64,000 nucleotides of DNA from Sulfurihydrogenibium azorense Az-Fu1 (GTDB taxonomy: Bacteria; Aquificota; Aquificia; Aquificales; Hydrogenothermaceae): the NCBI RefSeq assembly GCF_000021545.1, contig NC_012438.1:616002-680001 (forward strand), written 5' to 3'. A program made the translations under genes and the position numbers. The notes under the pieces were generated by a model. The model worked only from the letters and a program-made list of their open reading frames with translations, had not been told where the DNA came from and did no database searches. Positions 54,950 through 62,728 of the stretch are shown piece after piece (position 1 is the stretch's first letter; each line of letters starts with the position of its first letter).

Positions 54950-54965
54950 TGTAATTTTTTTGTAA
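54950..54965 (-). promoter_or_regulatory. TTACA pair ahead of the phosphatase gene
   Basis: Reverse-strand TTACA at 54965-54961 and 54954-54950, again 11 bases apart, just past the kinase stop and upstream of the gene at 55015. It may let the same regulator act on the next cassette. Confidence 0.35.
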
Positions 54966-55014
54966 TATTTCAAAACTAAAATAAAGTAGTGATTAAATTT
55001 CTAGGAGTAAGATT

Positions 55015-55683
55015 TTGGTTTTTTTCTGTGATTTTGACGGAACTATTACAGAAGTTGACGTGGTAGACACATTTTTAGAAAAGTTTGCTGATAAAGAGTA
55101 TTTAGAAATTGAAGAAAGATGGTTAAAAGGAGAAATATCTTCTTTAGAGTGTTTACAAAAACAAATATCTCTTGTTAAGAACGTAGATAAAAATACCATT
55201 GATGAATTTTTAAACACGGTTAAGATAGACCCTTTCTTCAAGGATTTTGTAAATTTAATAAAAAAGTATAACGGGAAAGTAGTTATATTAAGCGACGGAT
55301 TTAGATACTTTATAGAGAGGATATTAAACAATTATGGAATAAAGGTTGATGCTATTTTATCTAATGAACTTGTTATAAATGATAAAACATTGGAAGTTGT
55401 TTTTCCTTACCAAAATCCTTTTTGTCAAGCAGGTATGGGAAACTGTAAGTGTAAGCATTCAGAAAATCAAATCTGTAGAAATAAAACTTTTTACATTGGA
55501 GACGGTAGGTCTGATTTTTGTGTTGCTTCTAAGTTTGAAACTGTATTTGCAAAGGGAAAGCTTTACCAATATCTTAAATCAATCGGAAAAAATCCTGTAA
55601 AAATAGAGAATTTTAAAGATGTAATAAATTACTTAAAATTGGAGGAATTTTTAAATGGAAGAAAAAGAGTTGCTTCAACTTGA
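55015..55683 (+). CDS. HAD-family phosphatase (MtnX/SerB-like)
   Basis: 222-residue haloacid-dehalogenase phosphatase. Motif I CDFDGTITEVDV (Asp6, Asp8), motif II VVILSDGFR (Ser), motif IV ALYIGDGRSDFCVA form (written FYIGDGRSDFCVA) and Lys in the FVNLIKKYNGKVV segment. It resembles HAD-IB enzymes such as MtnX and phosphoserine phosphatases, but a Cys-rich insert (NPFCQAGMGNCKCKHSENQIC, five Cys) is unusual. Substrate is not evident. Start TTG with AGGAG upstream. It overlaps the aminotransferase by 29 bases. Confidence 0.75.
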   Translation: MVFFCDFDGTITEVDVVDTFLEKFADKEYLEIEERWLKGEISSLECLQKQISLVKNVDKNTIDEFLNTVKIDPFFKDFVNLIKKYNGKVVILSDGFRYFIERILNNYGIKVDAILSNELVINDKTLEVVFPYQNPFCQAGMGNCKCKHSENQICRNKTFYIGDGRSDFCVASKFETVFAKGKLYQYLKSIGKNPVKIENFKDVINYLKLEEFLNGRKRVAST

Positions 55684-57028
55684 ATCAGAGTACTGTTCCT
55701 TTGGAGATACTGTTCATTACTTAAATCCACCAAAAATCTTTGCAAAGTCGGAAGGAAGTTATATTTACGACCTTGAAGGTAAAAAGTACCTTGACTTACA
55801 GATGTGGTACTCTGCCTGTAATTTTGGTTATAAAAACAAAAGAATAAACGATGCAATAAAAGACCAGATGGATACTTTAGGACAGCTTGCTTCTCAATTT
55901 TTAACAAAGGAAAAGATACTTTTAGCTTACAAAATAGCAAAGTCTGTAGAAGACAGGTTTAATGTAAAAGGCAGAGTCCACTTTAACGTTGGTGGTTCTC
56001 AGGCTATTGAAGATTCGCTTAAATTAGTAAGAAATTACACAAAGAAAAATTTAAACTTTGCCTTTATGGGAGGTTATCACGGTAGAACTATAGGAGCTAC
56101 AAACATCACCTCAAGTTATAGATACAGAGAAAGATACGGTCATTTTTCTGATAGAGCGTTTTTTGTTCCTTTCCCCTACTGTTTTAGATGTCCATATGGA
56201 AAAGATAAAGAAACTTGTGACTTGTACTGTGCAAAAGAGTTTGAAAAACTGTTTGAAAGTGAGTACTACACAGTTTGTAATCCGAAAACAAAAAATTGCG
56301 AGTTTGGAGCTTTTTATATAGAACCAATTCAAGGAACAGGAGGCTACATAATACCACCTAAAGATTACTTTAAAAAGATAAAACCTGTCCTTGATGAGTA
56401 CAAAGTCTTACTTGTAAGTGATGAGATACAGATGGGATTTTACAGAACAGGAAAACTTTGGAGTATTGAGCATTTTGGTGTTGTGCCAGACATAATAGTG
56501 TTTGGAAAGTCGTTAACTAACGGAATGAATCCGTTATCAGGTTTATGGGCTAAAGAAGAGTTGATAAATCCTGAGATTTTCCCACCAGGAAGTACTCATT
56601 CTACTTTTTCATCAAATCCTATTGGAGTCAGAGCCGGTTTAGAGGTCTTTAAGCTTATTGAAGAGAAAGATTATGAAAAAACAGTAAAAGAAAAAGGAGA
56701 AAAATTCTTAAATCTCCTAAAAGATTTAAAGAAAAAGTATCCATTTATAGGGGATGTTGATGGTTTAGGACTTGCTTTAAGGATAGAGATATGTGAAAAA
56801 GATGGATACACACCTTCCAAACGGTTAACAGATAAGATAGTAGAAGAAGGATTAAAAGCAGATTTAAACCTAAATGGAAAAACTTATGGTTTAGTGTTAG
56901 ATGTAGGTGGCTACTATAAAAACGTTTTAACCCTTGCACCATCTCTTGAGATTACAGATGAAGAAATAGACCTTGCAGTAGAATTACTTGATTTGCTGTT
57001 TTTAAGGATAAAAAAAGATGAGCTATAA
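55655..57028 (+). CDS. Class III PLP aminotransferase with a Cys-rich insertion
   Basis: 457 residues of the class III aminotransferase family (subgroup I). Landmarks: KYLDLQMWYSACNFG near the N-terminus, NVGGSQAIEDSLKL as the PLP-phosphate turn, GGYHGRTIGATN, LVSDEIQMGFYRTG with the cofactor aspartate, and VFGKSLTNGMNPLSG with the Schiff-base lysine. A segment CFRCPYGKDKETCDLYC at about 170-186 has four cysteines not found in ArgD or GabT, which could bind a metal or form a small zinc site. Specificity unknown. GGAGG precedes the ATG; the end overlaps the next gene by 11 bases. Confidence 0.82.
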   Translation: MEEKELLQLESEYCSFGDTVHYLNPPKIFAKSEGSYIYDLEGKKYLDLQMWYSACNFGYKNKRINDAIKDQMDTLGQLASQFLTKEKILLAYKIAKSVEDRFNVKGRVHFNVGGSQAIEDSLKLVRNYTKKNLNFAFMGGYHGRTIGATNITSSYRYRERYGHFSDRAFFVPFPYCFRCPYGKDKETCDLYCAKEFEKLFESEYYTVCNPKTKNCEFGAFYIEPIQGTGGYIIPPKDYFKKIKPVLDEYKVLLVSDEIQMGFYRTGKLWSIEHFGVVPDIIVFGKSLTNGMNPLSGLWAKEELINPEIFPPGSTHSTFSSNPIGVRAGLEVFKLIEEKDYEKTVKEKGEKFLNLLKDLKKKYPFIGDVDGLGLALRIEICEKDGYTPSKRLTDKIVEEGLKADLNLNGKTYGLVLDVGGYYKNVLTLAPSLEITDEEIDLAVELLDLLFLRIKKDEL

Positions 57029-57800
57029 AGATGGATTTATCTTAAAAGGTGAAGGTAAGAAAGCTTTAATTTTACTTCACGGACTTACTGGAAGCCCTTT
57101 TGAATTAAGGTGGATAGGAGGAAAATTTAATCAGGAAGGTTATGACGTTTACTGTCCTATCCTTCCTGGACATTGTACTACTGTCAAAGATTTAGAAAAA
57201 ACCAAGTGGAAAGATTGGTTAGAAGCTCCACGAACACTTTTAAAAACGATAGAAAAAGATTATGATGAAATATATTTAGCAGGTCTTTGTGTGGGTGGAA
57301 TGTTGGCTTTACTTCTATCTAGGGAAAGTGATAAAGTTAAAGCAGTAGCCAGTTGGTCGCCCCTTGTTTACCTTGATGGGTGGACGATACCAAAAGCAGT
57401 AGTTTTTCTTCCCTTAGTATTATCAACGCCTTTAAAACACATTTTTTACTTTAAAGAAAAGTATCCTTATGGAATAAAAAATGACAAAGTAAGAAAAAAA
57501 GTTTTAAGTCTTGCAGAAAAGACTTCTTTTGTGTACGATAGATTTACAGGCATTGTTTTGAAAGAACTTTTAGACTTATCTAAGTATTTCGTAAAACAAC
57601 TTCCTTACATTAAAAAACCTACAATTATTATTCATTCAAAGTATGACGACGTATCCAGTGTAAAAAGTGCCTATACAATTTATGAAAAAATCTCTTCACA
57701 AAAGAAAAAGCTTATAATAGTAGAAGACAGCTACCACATGATAACAATAGACAACGATAAAGAAACAGTTTTTGAACAAACACTAAAATTCTTTCAGTGA
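57018..57800 (+). CDS. Alpha/beta hydrolase with a cysteine nucleophile
   Basis: 260 residues with an Est30/carboxylesterase-like alpha/beta-hydrolase fold: oxyanion-hole LILLHGLTGSPFELR (residues 17-31) and PILPGHCTT. The nucleophile elbow reads LAGLCVGGMLAL, with Cys91 where Ser is usual in GxSxG. Other triad members are likely Asp210 or 211 (SKYDDVSS) and His240 (DSYHMI). The TGT codon is clear in the sequence. Cysteine nucleophiles occur in dienelactone hydrolases. It ends the three-gene cassette with the phosphatase and aminotransferase. Confidence 0.78.
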   Translation: MSYKDGFILKGEGKKALILLHGLTGSPFELRWIGGKFNQEGYDVYCPILPGHCTTVKDLEKTKWKDWLEAPRTLLKTIEKDYDEIYLAGLCVGGMLALLLSRESDKVKAVASWSPLVYLDGWTIPKAVVFLPLVLSTPLKHIFYFKEKYPYGIKNDKVRKKVLSLAEKTSFVYDRFTGIVLKELLDLSKYFVKQLPYIKKPTIIIHSKYDDVSSVKSAYTIYEKISSQKKKLIIVEDSYHMITIDNDKETVFEQTLKFFQ

Positions 57801-57826
57801 AGAAAGTTTTAAAATAAAAGTTAATC

Positions 57827-57988
57827 ATGAAGTTAAAAGTTAAATTAAAAATAATCCTTACACTTTCTCTATACAGTCTATCTTTTGCAGATGAAGTTTT
57901 TGATTTATTTGAAAAAATTTATAAGTTAGATTCATTAAAAGTAAGTCGTTTTACTAACTTTAATCTAAGTTTATTTATTCAATGGTAA
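57827..57988 (+). CDS. Small secreted peptide or gene remnant
   Basis: A 53-residue frame starting ATG 57827, with a signal-peptide-like N-terminus (KLKIILTLSLYSLSFA) followed by DEVFDLFEKIYKLDSLKVSRF and a truncated end. No ribosome site of quality is visible and nothing similar was recognised. It may be the 5' stub of a decayed envelope protein. The remaining 57989-58116 stretch is AT-rich and shows no further feature. Confidence 0.3.
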   Translation: MKLKVKLKIILTLSLYSLSFADEVFDLFEKIYKLDSLKVSRFTNFNLSLFIQW

Positions 57989-58116
57989 GGACTTATCTTT
58001 GTAATATTTGTTAAATTATTAATCATTCCTCTTTTCTTTTTGTTTATAAAGAGAAAACTTTGGAATTAGGGCTTATATACAAGCAAGATCGAATTAATAT
58101 ATCACTAATTTATCCC

Positions 58117-58145
58117 TTGACAAATGAATAAATATTCATTAATAT
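58117..58145 (+). promoter_or_regulatory. Promoter of the nickel operon
   Basis: A consensus -35 TTGACA at 58117-58122, 17-base spacer and -10 TAATAT at 58140-58145 (a second TATAAT lies at 58143-58148). It is 39 bases ahead of the first nickel gene. Confidence 0.65.
58123..58140. promoter_or_regulatory. TetR-type operator between -35 and -10
   Basis: AATGAATA-AA-TATTCATT, a perfect 8-base inverted repeat around a 2-base centre, starting at the base after the -35 and ending at the first base of the -10. The TGAAT/ATTCA arms are like common TetR-family operators. A TetR gene ends the operon at 63488. NikR sites usually have longer central gaps, so NikR is the less likely binder here. Confidence 0.65.
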
Positions 58146-58183
58146 AATATTAAAATTTTCAAATTTTTAATACAGGAGAAATC

Positions 58184-58861
58184 ATGAAAAAATACTTAAT
58201 TCTACTTCTGTTTTCAGTTGGAATTGCTTTTTCCCATGATCTATGGTTGGAAAAAAAGGACAACTTCTATACCCTTTTCTACGGACATCTAAATCCATCA
58301 GATAACGATCAGAAAAGCATTGAGTATAATCCAAATTCTGTCTTCGAGATAAAATGTTTCTCTCAAGATGGAAAAGAAAAAAGTATAAAAGTTGAAAGAT
58401 CTTATCCTTTAAAAATCTTTGGGAAATGTGATTCTGTTTTTATAGGATTTTCTTCAGGATACTGGACAAAAACTCCCTATGGACTTAAAAACCTACCTAA
58501 AAATCAGGTACATATGCCTTTGGAAAGTTGGAAATCTGTAGAGTACGTTAAAAGGTTAGACACGGATATAAATAAACCATTAACAGCTAATTTAGAAATT
58601 ACTCCTTTAGATAGTATAAAAAACGTAAAAATCGGTGATAAGATTACGTTTTTAGTTACTCTAAACGCAAAGCCTGTTAAAGATACTGTTGTTGCTTACG
58701 ATGAAAAACCTATAGGAACAACTGACGATGAAGGTAAGATAAATATCAGAATAAAACGTAGTGGTATTCAAAATATCTCAACATCCTTAAAGTTAAAAGA
58801 AGTATCAGAGAAAGCTGACTTTACAATTTACACCTCAACTTTAAACTTTGAGGTTAAATAA
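58184..58861 (+). CDS. nikK: Nickel uptake auxiliary protein NikK (DUF4198)
   Basis: 225-residue secreted protein of the DUF4198 family found with nickel/cobalt ECF transporters. Signal peptide KKYLILLLFSVGIAFS, then HDLWLEKKDNFYTLFYGHL, where the first residues of the mature protein (His-Asp, and GH) match the family's metal-binding start. A C-terminal Ig-like domain (VVAYDEKPIGTTDDEGKINIRI) follows. In known Nik systems NikK gathers or delivers periplasmic Ni2+. Ribosome site CAGGAG. First gene in the operon, under the operator at 58123. Confidence 0.8.
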   Translation: MKKYLILLLFSVGIAFSHDLWLEKKDNFYTLFYGHLNPSDNDQKSIEYNPNSVFEIKCFSQDGKEKSIKVERSYPLKIFGKCDSVFIGFSSGYWTKTPYGLKNLPKNQVHMPLESWKSVEYVKRLDTDINKPLTANLEITPLDSIKNVKIGDKITFLVTLNAKPVKDTVVAYDEKPIGTTDDEGKINIRIKRSGIQNISTSLKLKEVSEKADFTIYTSTLNFEVK

Positions 58862-58862
58862 A

Positions 58863-59291
58863 ATGCTAAACCTTATTATCTTTTTACTATTTTTTTTAAC
58901 AGGGTCTACTTTCGCTCACGATTTGCAGCATTCTGTTAAAAAAGTTGGTGATACTGTAGTGGTTTCGTTTTACTTTCCAGATGGGACAAAATTTTCATAT
59001 GAAAACTTCGAAATTTACAGAGATGGTGAAAAGGTGCCTTTTCAAGTAGGAAGGACTGATACTCTTGGAAGAGTTGTTTTTATTCCGGATAAAGAAGGTA
59101 ATTGGATAATTAAAGTTTTTTCAGAAGATGGACACGGTTCTAACGTAAAAGTGTTTGTAGAAAAGGCCGGTTATATATCCACAGAAGAAAGTATGTTCAA
59201 AAGGTATGAAAAGGTTTTCGTAGGAGTTGGATTGATTTTGGGAGTATTTGGTTTTATATCAATTTTCAAATGTAGGAGGAGTGTAAGATGA
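58863..59291 (+). CDS. nikL: Nickel transporter component NikL-like
   Basis: 142 residues (start ATG 58863, GAGG upstream; the frame is open to 58848 without a better start). Signal peptide ends FAHD, giving HDLQHSVKKVG at the mature N-terminus with two His. A beta-rich Ig-like domain (YFPDGTKFSYENFEIYRDGEKVPFQVGRTDTLGRVVFIP) and one C-terminal membrane helix (VFVGVGLILGVFGFISIF) follow, as in NikL/CbiN-like components. The stop overlaps the next ATG by 4 bases. Confidence 0.72.
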   Translation: MLNLIIFLLFFLTGSTFAHDLQHSVKKVGDTVVVSFYFPDGTKFSYENFEIYRDGEKVPFQVGRTDTLGRVVFIPDKEGNWIIKVFSEDGHGSNVKVFVEKAGYISTEESMFKRYEKVFVGVGLILGVFGFISIFKCRRSVR

Positions 59292-60316
59292 ATAAAAAGG
59301 TTTTAGCAGGAATTATCTCTCTGATTCCAATTTCTGTATTTGCACATCACGGAGTTGCATCTTTGGGAGCTGCTGGGTTAGAAGGTCCGGGAGCTCCTTT
59401 GGAGACTTCAAGTAGTGCGACTTTACCAGAAGGAAGCTGGTTATTTTATGGAAAGCTTGATTATGTAAAATGGAAAAAGTATAGCTGGTCTGAATTCCCT
59501 GATCAAAAAGATGAGTATTACTTTTGGACTTATGGAATAGGATACGGTGTAAAGCCTTATCTCTCTGCTTACATGTTTATTCCTTACTATACAAAGAAAG
59601 AGATAAAGGCGGGAGGGCAGTATAACTTTACTTCTTCTGGTTTTGCTGATATATCCTTTATGGCTGTGTTAGGTTATAAGTATGACAAAGGTTTTAAACT
59701 TGTTCCTAAAAAAGAAAGTCTTGATGATATGATGGACTGGCACTTTACGACTTATTTTGGTTTTTCAATTCCTACGGGAGATTACAATGGGTCTGCAGTA
59801 GATAAAGTTAGAAACGATTTTGAGGCTGATATGGCTACGGGCTTTGGAAAACCTTATATAAGGATAGGTCAGACCGCTACAAAACAGTTTGTAAGTAACC
59901 CAAGATTTACAATTCTTTTTGACACTAACTACATAAAGTTTTTTGAAAAAACTTACAGTTATAAAAATCCAGATGGAAGTAATAAAAAGTACAAATACGG
60001 AGATGAGTTTAGATTCAATACTGCTTTAACCTACAGAGTCTTGACTATTCCAGAAAGAAAGTTAAGGTTAGATACTTCCATAGAGGCAACCTATCAGTAC
60101 AATCAAAGAGATAAAGAAGATGGGATAAAAGCTGAAGGTTCTGGAGGAAAGATACTTTACGGCGTTTTAGGTGGAAGATTGTACTATAAAAATACAAGTC
60201 TTGGAATAGGTGTTAAATTGCCTGTATGGAAACGTTTAAATGAAGAAAGTACCCAGCAAGGAGGGGAAGGAAAAGAAAATTATAGATTAATAATAACATT
60301 CTCTGCACTTTTTTAA
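59288..60316 (+). CDS. Outer-membrane protein in the nickel operon
   Basis: 342 residues. Signal peptide ends VFAHHGVASLGAAG; the mature protein opens with two His. The remainder is amphipathic beta strands ending ENYRLIITFSALF with a terminal Phe, the pattern of an outer-membrane barrel of the PF13557 (MetA-like) type. It sits between nikL and nikM, so it may be a channel for Ni2+ or a Ni chelate. No TonB box is visible. Function is inferred from operon position only. Confidence 0.7.
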   Translation: MNKKVLAGIISLIPISVFAHHGVASLGAAGLEGPGAPLETSSSATLPEGSWLFYGKLDYVKWKKYSWSEFPDQKDEYYFWTYGIGYGVKPYLSAYMFIPYYTKKEIKAGGQYNFTSSGFADISFMAVLGYKYDKGFKLVPKKESLDDMMDWHFTTYFGFSIPTGDYNGSAVDKVRNDFEADMATGFGKPYIRIGQTATKQFVSNPRFTILFDTNYIKFFEKTYSYKNPDGSNKKYKYGDEFRFNTALTYRVLTIPERKLRLDTSIEATYQYNQRDKEDGIKAEGSGGKILYGVLGGRLYYKNTSLGIGVKLPVWKRLNEESTQQGGEGKENYRLIITFSALF

Positions 60317-60326
60317 GGAGAGAGTG

Positions 60327-60974
60327 ATGCATATACCGGATGGTTTTATTCCTCCTATAATTTACATTCCAGCTTATGTAGTAGATGTAGGACTTTTGGT
60401 TCACGGGTTTAAAAAAATTAAACAAAATCTTAATGAAAATACTCTTCCAATTTTGTCTGTTTTGTCAGCTCTATCCTTTGTTCTTATGTCTATATCCTTT
60501 CCTGTGTTTGGGGGAACCTCTGTTCATATTACAGGGGTTGCCATACTGTCAATAACTTTTGGATACTGGTTTAGTTTTTTTTCAACATCTTTGATTTTGT
60601 TTTTACAGGCTGTTTTATTCGGTGAAGGTGGGATTACCTCCTTTCCTATAAACAGTTTAGCTATATCTTTTTTGGGAAGTCTTAGTGCATACTTAACTTT
60701 TCGTATTCTAAAAAATTTCTTAAAAGAAGAGGTTTCCTGCTTTTTGTCAGGTTGGGTTTCTATAAATTTATCTGCTTTGGTAGTTGCTCTTATTCTTGGG
60801 CTTGTACCAGTAATAGCCCACGATAATAGCGGAAACCCTCTTTACTTTCCTTTTTCCTGGGATATCACAATTCCAGCCTTGATGTTGCCTCACTTTTTAG
60901 CAGGTATAGTTGAAGGGTTGTACACAGCTTCTGTTTATAAAATTTTAAAATCAAAAGGGTTTGTTGATGTATGA
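60327..60974 (+). CDS. nikM: ECF nickel transporter S component
   Basis: 215-residue integral membrane substrate-binding component of the CbiM/NikM family. The correct N-terminus is MHIPDGFIPP: in this family the terminal amine and His2 bind the metal, so ATG 60327 is chosen over GTG 60324. Further family features are SFPVFGGTSVHITG (His), FGEGGITSFPINSLA, and a late VIAHDNSGNP segment. About seven membrane helices. It overlaps nikQ by 8 bases. Confidence 0.9.
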   Translation: MHIPDGFIPPIIYIPAYVVDVGLLVHGFKKIKQNLNENTLPILSVLSALSFVLMSISFPVFGGTSVHITGVAILSITFGYWFSFFSTSLILFLQAVLFGEGGITSFPINSLAISFLGSLSAYLTFRILKNFLKEEVSCFLSGWVSINLSALVVALILGLVPVIAHDNSGNPLYFPFSWDITIPALMLPHFLAGIVEGLYTASVYKILKSKGFVDV

Positions 60975-61518
60975 AAAACTACTTTTTTTGGTATACGTTG
61001 CAACATTGATTTTTATATCTTCAATTTCTAATAAAGTTTTACTTATATCTGCTATCTTATTCTTGATTGGGATTAGCCTTAAAGATGCTTTAAAAATATC
61101 AAAAAAAGTTATTATCTCTGTTGTCTTTTTTACAGGAACTGTATCTGCTTTCTATTTAATTGTAGGAATTTTTGAAAACAACGTTAATATAGATTACCTA
61201 ATAGTTGTAAATCTTAGGGTATTTGCACTTACGTATCTTACAACTTTTGTATTTTCTAAGTTGAACTTGTTTAAAGTGTTTTCCTTTTCAAAAGATCTAT
61301 ATTATGTTTTAATATTGACTTACAGTCAGATACTGAGTTATAAGAAACTTTATGAAGAAGTTAAAATGTTTATGAAAAGTAGGGTTGTAAAAAAATTGTC
61401 ATTTAATGATTATTTAAAATTTTACGGGTATTTAACCATGTTTTTCTTTGATAAGTCTTTAAGAAATAGTAGGGAAATATCCCAAGCTATGAAATCAAGG
61501 GGATTTTTTAATGATTGA
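60967..61518 (+). CDS. nikQ: ECF nickel transporter T component
   Basis: 183-residue membrane coupling protein (CbiQ/NikQ). Five or so hydrophobic segments, then the cytoplasmic coupling helices with ISQAMKSRGFF at the end, which carry the conserved Ala-Arg-Gly-type motif contacting the ATPase. Length is below the 220-260 typical of CbiQ, mostly from a shorter loop region. Start is ATG 60967 within the end of nikM; the end overlaps nikO by 8 bases. Confidence 0.78.
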   Translation: MYEKLLFLVYVATLIFISSISNKVLLISAILFLIGISLKDALKISKKVIISVVFFTGTVSAFYLIVGIFENNVNIDYLIVVNLRVFALTYLTTFVFSKLNLFKVFSFSKDLYYVLILTYSQILSYKKLYEEVKMFMKSRVVKKLSFNDYLKFYGYLTMFFFDKSLRNSREISQAMKSRGFFND

Positions 61519-62284
61519 ATTAAGAGAAATAACTTATAAAAATGAAGAAAAAGTAGTTTTAAACGACATAACCTTTTCTATTAATGAAAAAGAAAAAGTA
61601 GTTTTACTTGGAATAAATGGAGTAGGAAAATCTACCTTATTAAAAATTTTAAATGGACTTATTTTTCCACAGGAAGGTATATATCTCTACAAAGGAGAAA
61701 AGTTAGACGAAAAAAAGTTAAAAGATAAATCTTTCAACAAGAAGTTTAGAAAAGAGGTTGTTATGCTTTTTCAAAATCCTGACATTATGCTTTTTAATCC
61801 AACGGTTTACGATGAAATTGCTTTTGGTCTTAGGCAGTTTGATTTTGATGATGTAGATGGCAGAGTTAAGTACTGGGCTGACATTTTTGGTATTACCAAG
61901 TACCTTGATAAATCTCCTTTTGAGTTGAGCGGTGGTGAGAAACAGAAAGTTTGTCTGGCATCTATATTAGCTATAGAACCGCAAGTTTTACTTCTTGATG
62001 AACCTACTTCAAACCTTGATCCTAGGACAACAGGTTGGTTTATTGACTTTTTAAACGATTTGAATCTTACAATGATAATAACAACTCACAATCTAAGTAT
62101 TGCCGGAGAGTTAGCTGAAAGGACTGTTGTGTTGGGAGAAAATCATAAGATTTTATACGATGGTAAAGTTGAGACCTTCTTAAAAGATGAAAATCTGCTT
62201 ATTGAGGCAAATCTGATACACATTCATAAACATAGACATAACAGTATTATCCATGCACATTACCATACTCATGACTGGGATTAA
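61511..62284 (+). CDS. nikO: ECF nickel transporter ATPase with His-rich tail
   Basis: 257-residue ABC ATPase. Walker [14 protein letters not shown] (residues 34-46), Q-loop [11 protein letters not shown], signature LSGGEKQKV, Walker [14 protein letters not shown], and switch His TTHNLS. The C-terminus ends [21 protein letters not shown], with nine His in about 20 residues, a likely nickel-binding tail. It powers the NikMQ membrane part. Confidence 0.92.
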   Translation: MIELREITYKNEEKVVLNDITFSINEKEKVVLLGINGVGKSTLLKILNGLIFPQEGIYLYKGEKLDEKKLKDKSFNKKFRKEVVMLFQNPDIMLFNPTVYDEIAFGLRQFDFDDVDGRVKYWADIFGITKYLDKSPFELSGGEKQKVCLASILAIEPQVLLLDEPTSNLDPRTTGWFIDFLNDLNLTMIITTHNLSIAGELAERTVVLGENHKILYDGKVETFLKDENLLIEANLIHIHKHRHNSIIHAHYHTHDWD

Positions 62285-62295
62285 GGGGGTTTTTT

Positions 62296-62712
62296 ATGGA
62301 AAAGGATCTGGTTAGAATATCTATCTCAATACCGAAGGATCTTGCAGATTTTTTAGATGAGTTGGTTATTAAAAATAATTACTCTTCAAGGTCAGAATTT
62401 ATTAGAGATATACTACGGGAGTTTGCTGTGGAAGAAAGCTGGAGTCAACCAAAAGAAGAGGTAATAGGTGTTCTTACAATTATCTACGATCATCACAAAA
62501 GGGAGTTGTCTCAAAAAATGATAGACATACAACACGATTACTACATAAATATTTTATGTTCTACACACATTCATTTAGATCATCACAACTGTTTAGAAGT
62601 GATAATTGTAAAAGGAAAAGCAGATGAGATATTAAACGTGGTAAACAGTATTTCTGGATTAAACGGTGTTAAGTTTGCAAAATTAACAAAAACAGCTAAT
62701 ATTAAACTGTAG
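62296..62712 (+). CDS. nikR: Nickel-responsive repressor NikR
   Basis: 138-residue ribbon-helix-helix regulator. N-terminal RHH is [37 protein letters not shown]; the ACT-like metal domain has nickel ligands at His80 (DIQHDYY) and His91, His93, Cys99 in [13 protein letters not shown]. These match the known square-planar NikR site (E. coli H76, H87, H89, C95) with a constant offset of four. It sits between nikO and hypB with GGGGG ahead of its ATG. It should repress nickel uptake when Ni2+ is sufficient. Confidence 0.94.
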   Translation: MEKDLVRISISIPKDLADFLDELVIKNNYSSRSEFIRDILREFAVEESWSQPKEEVIGVLTIIYDHHKRELSQKMIDIQHDYYINILCSTHIHLDHHNCLEVIIVKGKADEILNVVNSISGLNGVKFAKLTKTANIKL

Positions 62713-62728
62713 TAAGGAGGTTTTTAAA

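Noticed and set aside
58123..58140. Reading the nickel promoter dyad as a NikR site
   Set aside because: Known NikR operators have short arms separated by a long gap (for example N11 or N16), whereas this dyad has a 2-base centre.
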